Shown here in pieces: positions 1 through 5,506 of a DNA stretch of 5,557 nucleotides. Every line of letters begins with the position of its first letter. Positions within the stretch are counted from its first letter, which is position 1. A program made the translations under genes and the position numbers. Below the pieces are notes generated by a model. It made no database searches. It saw only the letters and a program-made list of their open reading frames with translations, and was not told the origin of the DNA. Origin of the DNA: Rhodospirillales bacterium (GTDB lineage: Bacteria; Pseudomonadota; Alphaproteobacteria; Rhodospirillales; Casp-alpha2); the NCBI GenBank assembly GCA_021775275.1, contig JAJFIE010000081.1:1-5557 (forward strand), in the 5' to 3' direction.

Positions 1-484
1 GGCCGGGAACCGGGTGATCGGGCGGGACGGCGGCCTGCCGTGGCGCCTGTCGGCGGACCTGAAATACTTCAAACGCATCACCCTGGGGCATCCCGTCATC
101 ATGGGGCGAAAGACTTACGATTCCATTGGTCATCCGTTGCCCGGCCGGCTGAATGTGGTCATTACGCGCGATACGGCCTATGCGCCTGACGGTGTCAGGG
201 TCGCTCATTCCCTCGATCACGCGCTGGCTGCGGCCTGCGCACAGGCGGACGACGATGGCGTCGATGAAGTCATGATCATCGGTGGCGGCCAGATTTACGC
301 GGACTCTGTTGAACGGGCGGACCGGGTCTATGTGACCGAGGTTCACTTGGACGTGGACGGCGATACCGTGTTTCCGGACCTGCCCGCCGGGCAGTGGCGT
401 GAAATATCCCGTGAACGGCACCCGGAAAATGCAGCAGGTGAACCTGCGTACAGTTTTGTTATACTGGACCGGACAAGAAATTAG
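1..484 (+). CDS. folA: Dihydrofolate reductase, 5'-partial
   Basis: Reduces 7,8-dihydrofolate to tetrahydrofolate with NADPH in the cytoplasm, supplying one-carbon carriers for thymidylate, purine and methionine synthesis. The frame is already open at base 2, and the first visible residues (AGNRVIGRDGGLPW) are the conserved DHFR N-terminal strand and Met20-type loop, so the true start lies about 8 codons before the window. The in-frame GTG at 14 is not the start. Counting from the first visible residue, W14 and D19 (in LPWRLSADLKYF) match E. coli W22 and the catalytic D27. MGRKTYDSIG (34-43) and LPGR ending at R49 match the cofactor-binding and folate-carboxylate (R57) segments. IIGGGQIY near 92-99 is the NADPH-binding glycine motif, and GDTVFPD follows. 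The 160 visible residues plus the missing start fit the usual length of about 160-170. The stop is TAG at 482-484. The downstream gene follows after 16 bases, suggesting cotranscription. Confidence 0.96.
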   Translation, partial: AGNRVIGRDGGLPWRLSADLKYFKRITLGHPVIMGRKTYDSIGHPLPGRLNVVITRDTAYAPDGVRVAHSLDHALAAACAQADDDGVDEVMIIGGGQIYADSVERADRVYVTEVHLDVDGDTVFPDLPAGQWREISRERHPENAAGEPAYSFVILDRTRN

Positions 485-486
485 AC

Positions 487-493
487 AGGAGGA
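487..493 (+). promoter_or_regulatory. Strong ribosome binding site of the SRPBCC gene
   Basis: AGGAGGA lies just after the folA stop and 7 bases before the ATG at 501. It is a full match to the anti-Shine-Dalgarno sequence and fixes the start at 501 rather than the longer in-frame start at 399, which would overlap folA. The strength of the site suggests this protein is made at a higher rate than folA from the same message; that is inference. Confidence 0.8.
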
Positions 494-500
494 GAAGAAA

Positions 501-908
501 ATGGCCAAGGTATCCATGTCAACGCAACTCGGCGTATCCGCCGATGAGGCCTGGAAGCTGATCGGCGGGTTCAATACGCTGCCCGACTGGCACCCGGCGG
601 TGGAAAAAAGCGAGCTGGCGGAGGAGGGCCAGACCCGGACTTTGTCACTGGTCGGCGGCGGTCAGATTGTCGAGAAACTCGAGAAAGTGGACGACGGGGC
701 GCGGACCTATACCTACAGCATTAAAAACAGCCCCTTGCCGGTGGCCAATTACACGGCGACCATCACCGTTCGCGAGGAAGACGGCGGGTGCGTCGTTGAC
801 TGGTCCGGGGAGTTCGATCCCATGGGCGGTGAATCCGAGGCGACGGACGTTGTCAGCGGCATTTATCAGGCCGGACTGGATAACCTGAAGAAAATGTTCG
901 GCGGCTGA
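501..908 (+). CDS. SRPBCC-family (polyketide cyclase/dehydrase-like, PYR1-like) protein
   Basis: A 135-residue protein of the START/Bet v1-like SRPBCC superfamily, whose members hold hydrophobic ligands in a deep cavity. The ligand and role of this subgroup are not known to me. The layout fits the fold: a first strand KVSMSTQLGVS (3-13), a helix beginning ADEAWKLIGGF (14-24), the family-typical segment TLPDWHPAV (26-34), alternating strands with the VGGG turn (51-54) and SIKNSPLPVANYTATITV (73-90), the DWSGEF strand (100-105), and a long C-terminal helix from about 113 to 133 ending LDNLKKMFGG. There is no signal peptide or membrane segment, so it should be cytoplasmic. The start is set by the strong ribosome binding site at 487-493. 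It lies 16 bases after folA and is probably cotranscribed with it. Fold assignment is confident; function is open. Confidence 0.9.
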   Translation: MAKVSMSTQLGVSADEAWKLIGGFNTLPDWHPAVEKSELAEEGQTRTLSLVGGGQIVEKLEKVDDGARTYTYSIKNSPLPVANYTATITVREEDGGCVVDWSGEFDPMGGESEATDVVSGIYQAGLDNLKKMFGG

Positions 909-971
909 TCCGCGATTGAATCAGGGCGGTGTCACTTCGGGTTGTTGGCGCAATCTGCCAGCGGGATGTGC

Positions 972-1021
972 AGAGGGACGTACAAGAGGGACGTACAGCG
1001 GTACGTGCAGAGAGACGTATA
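972..1021 (+). repeat. 13-bp tandem repeats with a small hairpin, just before the transporter start
   Basis: AGAGGGACGTACA occurs twice head-to-tail (972-984 and 985-997) without a mismatch. A degenerate 11-base unit (998-1008, GCGGTACGTGC) follows, then a fourth unit, AGAGAGACGTATA (1009-1021), matching 11 of 13 bases and running into the ATG at 1021. Within the array ACGTAC (991-996) can pair with GTACGT (1001-1006) around an AGCG loop. The unit is not a multiple of three, which argues against coding use of the in-frame extension upstream of 1021. It could be an operator, a 5'-leader element affecting translation, or a replication-slippage tract. No function is shown by sequence alone. Confidence 0.7.
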
Positions 1022-1914
1022 TGACCAACAATCTGAAGGGGGCCATGTGGATTCTGGTGGCCGCCACATGCGCTGCGGGGATGAGCGTCAGCATCCGCGG
1101 TCTGGGGGGGCAAATCCCGGTCTTCCAGATTGTATTCGTTCGCTGCGTCATCGGTGTGGTGCTGGTGCTGGCGTTTTCGGCGCGCCATCACAGCATTGAT
1201 ATCTTCACCCCGCAATGGAAATGGATGGTGCTCAGAAGCTGCATGACCATGGCGGCGCTGGTCTGCGGGTTTTACGCCATTTCTGTGCTGCCCCTGACCA
1301 CGGCGACGGTGCTGTTTTTCACGGCCCCGCTTTACGTCACCATTCTGGCGGCGCCCTTTTTCGGTGAAAAGGTGGGGTGGCGGCGCGCCCTGGCGACGCT
1401 GGCGGGTTTTATCGGGACCCTTATCGTGTTGCGTCCCGGCATCTCGGGGTTCGATCCCAATATGCTGTTCGCCATCGCCAGTTCCATGCTGTTCGCGGGC
1501 GTGTTGCTGCTCGGCAAGCGGCTGAGCAAGACCGACAGCATTTCCACCATGATGATCTACGCCATGGTTATCTCGGGACTGGGCAGCATGCCACTGGCCC
1601 TCATGCAGTGGCAGACGCCGGCATGGCAGGAATGGGCGCTGATGCTCGCCGTGGCCGGCTTCGGCACGCTCAGGGGTTTCGGCGACACCAAGGGCTACGC
1701 CACGGGCGAAGCCAGCGTCATGGCGCCGTTTCAGTATTTCCGCATTGTTGTGGTCGCCGCCGCGGCATACATGATTTTCAGCGAAGTGCCGGACCTGCCG
1801 ACCATCATCGGCGCGGCGGTCATTATCGCCAGTTCTCTCTACATCGCCCAGCGTGAGGCGAAGCTGCAAAGGGGCGGTGCGGGCGCGCCAAAGACCGGCA
1901 TCGCCGCACCCTGA
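1021..1914 (+). CDS. DMT-superfamily (EamA domain) transporter
   Basis: A 297-residue inner-membrane protein with the two tandem EamA repeats of the drug/metabolite transporter superfamily. About ten hydrophobic helices can be traced (roughly 8-24, 36-53, 68-84, 86-107, 123-140, 146-166, 175-194, 203-218, 231-252, 259-275). The end of the first repeat shows the family signature FFGEKVGWRRALATLAGF (113-130) followed by LIVLRPG (134-140). The second repeat has ASVMAPFQYFRIV (231-243) and FSEVPDLPTIIGAAVI (253-268). The C-terminus is a short cytoplasmic tail rich in Gly and Ala. Substrate cannot be read from sequence; relatives export amino acids, nucleosides or other metabolites. The ATG at 1021 gives the normal length with the first helix near the start. 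The alternative TTG at 916 adds 35 residues across a 13-bp repeat array and looks wrong. No clear Shine-Dalgarno precedes 1021, only AGAGAG. The 112-base gap from the SRPBCC gene leaves open whether it has its own promoter. Confidence 0.93.
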   Translation: MTNNLKGAMWILVAATCAAGMSVSIRGLGGQIPVFQIVFVRCVIGVVLVLAFSARHHSIDIFTPQWKWMVLRSCMTMAALVCGFYAISVLPLTTATVLFFTAPLYVTILAAPFFGEKVGWRRALATLAGFIGTLIVLRPGISGFDPNMLFAIASSMLFAGVLLLGKRLSKTDSISTMMIYAMVISGLGSMPLALMQWQTPAWQEWALMLAVAGFGTLRGFGDTKGYATGEASVMAPFQYFRIVVVAAAAYMIFSEVPDLPTIIGAAVIIASSLYIAQREAKLQRGGAGAPKTGIAAP

Positions 1915-1946
1915 CCCGTTACCGTATCCGGTTTGCCGCGCCCGTA

Positions 1947-3128
1947 TTACTGAATAACGATGCGCGGCGCGCCGGCCGCCCGCGCAGCCTGTGCTTCGCC
2001 GATTTTGTCCCACACCTTGTCGGCGACGCCCCGGTAGGCCCTGGCGTGCTCGCTGTCGGGTTTCGAGACCACGATGGGCCGTCCGGTGTCCGATGTTTCA
2101 CGGATGTCCAGATGCAGGGGTATCTCGCCCAGAAAATCGACGCCCAGTTCGCCTGCTGTTTCGCGCGCCCCGCCGTGACCGAAAATATCGGTCTGCTCGC
2201 CGCATTTCGGGCAGGCGAAATAGCTCATGTTTTCGACAATGCCAAACACCGGCACTTCGACCTTGCGGAACATGTTCAGGCCTTTGCGCGCATCAAGCAG
2301 GGCGATGTCCTGCGGTGTTGAAACAATCACCGCGCCGGTCAGCGGCACGCGCTGGGCCATGGTCAGTTGTGCATCACCCGTACCCGGCGGCATGTCGACG
2401 ATCATCACATCCAGCTCGCCCCAGTTCACATCGCGCATCATCTGCTCCAGCGCGGACTGAACCATGGGACCACGCCAGATCATCGGCGTGTCTTCTTCGA
2501 CCAGAAAACCCATGGACATGACCTTGACGCCAAAATTTTCCATGGGGTCGAGGGTGCGACCGTCCTCGGACGCGGGACGACCGGAAATACCCATCATGCG
2601 CGGCATGGAAGGACCGTAGATATCGGCGTCCAACAGGCCAACCTTGTGACCCGCAGCGGCCAGCCCCATGGCGATGTTGATGGCGGTGGTGGATTTGCCG
2701 CCACCGCCTTTGCCCGAGGCGACGGCGACAATGGCGCCGACGCCCGCCAGAATCTCCAGATCGATGCCTGCCGCAGCACCTTGTGGATTTCCCGGCGGCG
2801 GGGTGTGGGAATGATCGTGTGAATGGGTATCTGAGGGCGCCGCACCACCATTTCCCCCGCCGCCGCCGCCGGAAGCCGCCCGCTCGGCGGTCAGCACCAC
2901 GGTTGCGGTGATCACGCCGGGCAGCGCATGGACCGTTTTTTCGGCTTCCTTGCGCAGCGGTTCCAGATTTGGCCCGCGTTCCGGGTCCACTTCGATGGCG
3001 AAGGCAATATGCCCGTCTTTCATCTGTAACCCCTGCACCATGCCGAGATTTACGATGTCCTGACCCCTGTCCGGGTCCTTCACATTCGAGAGCGCATCAA
3101 GAATCTGTTGTTCTGTTATGTCCGGCAT
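1947..3128 (-). CDS. mrp: Mrp/ApbC-type Fe-S cluster carrier P-loop ATPase
   Basis: A 393-residue cytoplasmic protein that, by family, binds a labile [4Fe-4S] cluster at a dimer interface and passes it to apo-proteins in an ATP-dependent way. Residues 1-80 form the MIP18/DUF59 domain (ILDALSNVKDPD, IVNLGMVQGL). Residues 84-121 are a linker with a Gly run (87-95) and THSHDHSHT (101-109). The P-loop domain follows: deviant Walker A GKGGGGKST (139-147), DADIYGPSMPRMMG (167-180), MIVDMPPGTGD (242-252), STPQDIALLDARKGLNMF (270-287) and the cluster-ligating C306-P-K-C309 in MSYFACPKCGEQTDIFGHGG. The ATG at 3126-3128 starts a normal DUF59 domain and has GGAG (complement of 3138-3141) 9 bases upstream. 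The gene runs opposite to all others here, convergent with the transporter (32-base gap) and divergent from hflK. Position four of the glycine run in the P-loop is Gly where Val is usual. Confidence 0.96.
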   Translation of the reverse strand: MPDITEQQILDALSNVKDPDRGQDIVNLGMVQGLQMKDGHIAFAIEVDPERGPNLEPLRKEAEKTVHALPGVITATVVLTAERAASGGGGGGNGGAAPSDTHSHDHSHTPPPGNPQGAAAGIDLEILAGVGAIVAVASGKGGGGKSTTAINIAMGLAAAGHKVGLLDADIYGPSMPRMMGISGRPASEDGRTLDPMENFGVKVMSMGFLVEEDTPMIWRGPMVQSALEQMMRDVNWGELDVMIVDMPPGTGDAQLTMAQRVPLTGAVIVSTPQDIALLDARKGLNMFRKVEVPVFGIVENMSYFACPKCGEQTDIFGHGGARETAGELGVDFLGEIPLHLDIRETSDTGRPIVVSKPDSEHARAYRGVADKVWDKIGEAQAARAAGAPRIVIQ

Positions 3129-3297
3129 GCTTGCAAACTCCGCGTCATAGACCGATATTCCGAACGCACCGGCGGAATCGCCGTGTGCGGGCTTACCTTA
3201 TAAGTAGGCAGCGACTAAAACGAAAGTGGATCGGCGGGATTAAATTTCAATAGCTGATCACTAAACACAGTCAGATTGATGGGACGGAATTCAGCAC
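3129..3297. promoter_or_regulatory. Divergent mrp/hflK intergenic region
   Basis: These 169 bases separate the divergent starts of mrp and hflK and should hold promoters for both. They are clearly more AT-rich than the flanking genes, especially about 3193-3265. An 8-bp palindrome CTTATAAG (3197-3204) offers a TATAAG hexamer on either strand, but no good -35 hexamer lies at 16-18 bases from it on either side. Another palindrome, TGATCA, lies at 3255-3260. The hflK start has only a weak ribosome site (GGGACGGA, 3281-3288). I see no riboswitch, attenuator or small ORF with credible features. Confidence 0.45.
3131..3159 (+). promoter_or_regulatory. Possible promoter for the hflKC operon
   Basis: TTGCAA (3131-3136) and GATATT (3154-3159) are separated by exactly 17 bases, each matching the sigma-70 consensus at 4 of 6 positions. 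The preceding C makes CTTG, and the -10 region reads CGATATTC, which also loosely resembles the CTTG/CTATAT pattern of alphaproteobacterial heat-shock (RpoH) promoters. It would give a leader of about 130 bases. The match is weak, and the -35 box overlaps the region just upstream of mrp, so this is only a candidate. Confidence 0.2.
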
Positions 3298-4401
3298 ATG
3301 CCGTGGAAATCGCAAGGTGGAGGCCCCTGGGACGGGGGTGGAAATGAAAAAGGACCCTGGGGCGGAGGTGGCCCCGGCGGCGGTGGCGGACAGCAGCCGC
3401 CTGATATCGAGGAAATGCTTCGTCGAAGCCAGGACCGATTCAAAAGCTTCCTGCCAAGTGGCGGCGGGGGCGGCCGTGGTCTGTTTCTCGTTGTACTGGC
3501 GGCCCTCCTGATCTGGATGGGTAGCGGATTTTACCGTATCCAGCCGGGTGAACAGGGTGTCGAGCTGTTATTTGGCGAGTTTGCCAAACTGACATCTCCG
3601 GGTCTGAACTACTGGCCTCCTACACCGATCGGTGAAGTGATCAAGGTGAATGCCGAAAGAACGAACACCGAGGAGATTGGTTTTCGCGGTTCCGCACAGG
3701 GCAGCAGCGTTGGTGGCCGGGATATGCCGCTGGAAAGCCTGATGCTGACCGGCGACCAGAACATCATCGATATCGACTTCGTGGTGCAGTGGCGGATCAA
3801 GAACGCCGCCGATTTTCTGTTTAATATCCGCGATCCGGAAAATACCATCAAGGTGGCGGCGGAAAGTTCCATGCGTGAAGTCATTGGGCGTACGCCGCTC
3901 GAATCCGCGCTAACCCGTGAACGTCAGCGGGTGCAGGATGACACACAGGTTCTTTTGCAAGAGATCCTTGATGACTACGGCGCCGGTGTGGTGATCGTCA
4001 GCCTGCAATTGCAGAGCGCCGATCCGCCAAAGGAAGTGATTGACGCGTTCAATGATGTGCAGCGCGCAAAACAGGATCAGGAACGATCCATCAACGAAGC
4101 GACGGCATACAACAATAACATCGTGCCGCGGGCCAAAGGTGAAGCACAGAAAATGATTCAAGGGGCCGAAGCTTATAAAGAGCAAGTAATCAAGGACGCC
4201 GAGGGTGAAGCCCAGCGTTTCCTGTCAGTCTATGAATCCTACAAGGGTTCAAAGGACGTAACCCGTCTTCGCCTCTATCTGGAACGAATGCAAAGCGTGC
4301 TTCAGGGCGCCAACAAAATTATTCTGGACCAGAAGGGTGGCGAGCAGGGCGTTGTGCCGTACCTGCCGCTCAACGAATTGATGAAGGGAACTAAGCAATG
4401 A
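3298..4401 (+). CDS. hflK: HflK, SPFH-domain subunit of the FtsH modulator complex
   Basis: A 367-residue inner-membrane protein that, with HflC, forms the large SPFH assembly around the membrane protease FtsH and restrains or channels its proteolysis. The N-terminus is a Gly/Pro/Trp-rich cytoplasmic tail (1-58) with a repeated GPW-GGG unit, as is usual for HflK. A single membrane helix follows (about 61-78, GLFLVVLAALLIWMGSGF). Then comes the SPFH/band-7 domain opening with YRIQPGEQGVELLFGEF (79-95) and running to about 250, including DIDFVVQWRIKNAADFLFNI (158-177) and an Arg-rich TRERQRVQDD. A charged, helical, probably coiled-coil stretch (about 245-315) with Ala/Glu repeats precedes the C-terminal VVPYLPLNELM. 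The length is typical for alphaproteobacteria. The start at 3298 gives the expected MPWKSQGGGPW opening. The stop overlaps the hflC start (ATGA), indicating translational coupling. Confidence 0.97.
   Translation: MPWKSQGGGPWDGGGNEKGPWGGGGPGGGGGQQPPDIEEMLRRSQDRFKSFLPSGGGGGRGLFLVVLAALLIWMGSGFYRIQPGEQGVELLFGEFAKLTSPGLNYWPPTPIGEVIKVNAERTNTEEIGFRGSAQGSSVGGRDMPLESLMLTGDQNIIDIDFVVQWRIKNAADFLFNIRDPENTIKVAAESSMREVIGRTPLESALTRERQRVQDDTQVLLQEILDDYGAGVVIVSLQLQSADPPKEVIDAFNDVQRAKQDQERSINEATAYNNNIVPRAKGEAQKMIQGAEAYKEQVIKDAEGEAQRFLSVYESYKGSKDVTRLRLYLERMQSVLQGANKIILDQKGGEQGVVPYLPLNELMKGTKQ
3321..3371 (+). repeat. Imperfect 21-bp direct repeat within the HflK Gly-rich tail
   Basis: Bases 3321-3341 and 3351-3371 match at 18 of 21 positions, with a 30-base offset, exactly ten codons. 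They encode GPWDGGG and GPWGGGG (residues 9-15 and 19-25), so the tail appears to have grown by an in-frame duplication. Gly-rich, low-complexity tails are normal for HflK, and the repeat says nothing of a separate function. Confidence 0.6.
4384..4390 (+). promoter_or_regulatory. Ribosome binding site of hflC inside the end of hflK
   Basis: AAGGGAA lies within the last hflK codons, 7 bases before the hflC ATG at 4398. Together with the ATGA stop/start overlap this supports coupled translation of the two subunits. Confidence 0.6.
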
Positions 4402-5279
4402 AAAAGACGCCTCTCGTTATACTTGGTATCCTGATCATCGTGCTCGGTTTTGTCGCGTCCAGCGCCCTGTTTACGGTGCGTCAGACAGAACAGGCCCTGG
4501 TTCTCCAGTTCGGTAATCCGGTCCGCGTAATTCAGGATCCGGGACTGAGCGTCAAGATGCCCTTCGTGCAGAACGTGGAATACTACGACCGGCGTATTCT
4601 CGATCTGGACCCGCCGTCGCAGGAAATCATCCTCGATGACCAGAAACGCGTCAACGTAGACGCGTTTGCGCGGTACAAAATTATTGACCCGCTGGAGTAC
4701 CGCAAACGCGCCGGCAGTGACGCTAACTTCCGCGATGTGTTCGGACGGCGTCTGAATTCCGCCATCCGCGCCCAGATCGGCAAAATCCTTCTGGGTGACA
4801 TGCTGACGGAAAAACGCGCCCAGATCATGACCGTGATTGCCGAGCAGATGAAATCAAACGCCAAGGAATTTGGCGTCGAGGTCATTGATGTGCGCATCGG
4901 TCGCACCGACCTGCCCCAGGATACGGCGCAATCGGTGTACAACAGAATGCGCTCGGACCGGGTGGCGTCGGCGGCGCAACTGCGCGCCGTGGGCGAACAG
5001 CAGAAGCTGAACATTCAGGCCCAGGCGGATAAACAACGTACAGTTATCCTCGCCGAAGCCAGACGCCAATCGGAAATTCTGCGTGGTCAGGGCGAAGGCG
5101 AGAGGAACCGAATTCTGATCGAAGCCCAGAACAGGGACCCTGAGTTTTTCGCGTTCTACCGTTCCATGGAAGCATACGAGGCCTCCCTGAGCGATGACAC
5201 CACATGGGTGTTGAGCCCGGACTCCGAATTCTTCCGTTATTTCAACAATGCGCCGGCCACGACAGGGTCGGTGCAGTGA
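4398..5279 (+). CDS. hflC: HflC, SPFH-domain subunit of the FtsH modulator complex
   Basis: A 293-residue partner of HflK in the inner-membrane cage that modulates FtsH. Residues 1-5 (MKKTP) are a short basic start. Residues 6-26 form one membrane helix (LVILGILIIVLGFVASSALF). The SPFH domain begins VRQTEQALVLQFGNPVRVI (27-45) and includes DPGLSVKMPFVQNVEYYDRR (47-66) and FARYKIIDPLEYRKRAG (90-106). An Ala/Glu/Gln-rich helical region (about 176-245) follows with QADKQRTVILAEARRQSEIL. The HflC C-terminal signature is intact: RDPEFFAFYRSMEAYE (246-261) and TTWVLSPDSEFFRYF (268-282). The short tail APATTGSVQ ends at the TGA at 5277-5279. The start overlaps the hflK stop by four bases. The length and all family landmarks are normal. 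Confidence 0.97.
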   Translation: MKKTPLVILGILIIVLGFVASSALFTVRQTEQALVLQFGNPVRVIQDPGLSVKMPFVQNVEYYDRRILDLDPPSQEIILDDQKRVNVDAFARYKIIDPLEYRKRAGSDANFRDVFGRRLNSAIRAQIGKILLGDMLTEKRAQIMTVIAEQMKSNAKEFGVEVIDVRIGRTDLPQDTAQSVYNRMRSDRVASAAQLRAVGEQQKLNIQAQADKQRTVILAEARRQSEILRGQGEGERNRILIEAQNRDPEFFAFYRSMEAYEASLSDDTTWVLSPDSEFFRYFNNAPATTGSVQ

Positions 5280-5286
5280 CGGCGTT

Positions 5287-5478
5287 GTGACGGAACTGCT
5301 GGCAGCACTCGGTTTGGCTGTCGCCATCGAGGGCGTCATCTATGCGGCGTTTCCCGACGCCATGAAGAAATTCATGGTGCAGGTGCTGGCCCAGCCGGTC
5401 AGCCACCTGCGGCGGGCCGGACTGGTGGCCGCCATGGCAGGCGTTTTCGTGGTCTGGCTGGTGCGCGGTGGTGGCTAG
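5287..5478 (+). CDS. DUF2065 family small membrane protein
   Basis: A 63-residue protein with two hydrophobic segments: LLAALGLAVAIEGVIYAAF (4-22) and a second near 43-58 (GLVAAMAGVFVVWLV). They are joined by a basic, hydrophilic stretch with the family-typical FPDAMKKFM and SHLRRAGL motifs. This is the pattern of DUF2065 (YjeT-like) proteins, which are small inner-membrane proteins of unknown function, often coded next to hflK/hflC. The GTG at 5287 is chosen because it gives the family's start and length. The upstream in-frame ATG at 5248 would overlap hflC and add 13 basic residues unlike the family. It starts 7 bases after the hflC stop with no clear Shine-Dalgarno, so translation is probably coupled to hflC. 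The function is unknown; association with the HflKC-FtsH complex is inference from position. Confidence 0.88.
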   Translation: MTELLAALGLAVAIEGVIYAAFPDAMKKFMVQVLAQPVSHLRRAGLVAAMAGVFVVWLVRGGG

Positions 5479-5506
5479 AGCAGGGCGGGCCTGGTTGGAA
5501 TGTGTC

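Noticed and set aside
399..500. Upstream in-frame start (399) for the SRPBCC gene
   Set aside because: It would overlap folA by 86 bases and add 34 residues with no family match, while the ATG at 501 has a perfect ribosome site.
905..924. CTGAT/ATCAG inverted repeat at the SRPBCC stop as a terminator
   Set aside because: The stem has only five pairs, the loop is ten bases, and no T-run follows.
916..1020. 35-residue N-terminal extension of the transporter from a TTG at 916
   Set aside because: The added residues are polar and Cys/Gly/Arg-rich, run through a 13-bp repeat that shifts frame with each unit, and precede an already complete first membrane helix.
1915..1946. Bidirectional terminator between the convergent transporter and mrp genes
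   Set aside because: Only a 4-bp stem (ACCG/CGGT with a TATC loop) is visible, and there is no T-run on either strand. Termination probably occurs here by other means, but no site can be named.
1882..1974. Two GGCGCGCC palindromes at about 1882-1889 and 1967-1974 as a recombination or structural pair
   Set aside because: Eight-base GC palindromes are frequent by chance in DNA of this composition, and both lie in or beside coding ends with no other shared sequence.
853..2013. A 386-codon open frame on the minus strand across the transporter gene
   Set aside because: It is the antisense of a clearly recognisable EamA transporter, has a His/Arg/Gln/Gly-heavy composition without any domain, and is the expected by-product of GC-rich codon use.
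4854..5339. Minus-strand open frame of 161 codons opposite hflC
   Set aside because: It lies wholly opposite hflC and the start of DUF2065, lacks any recognisable motif, and is a shadow frame.
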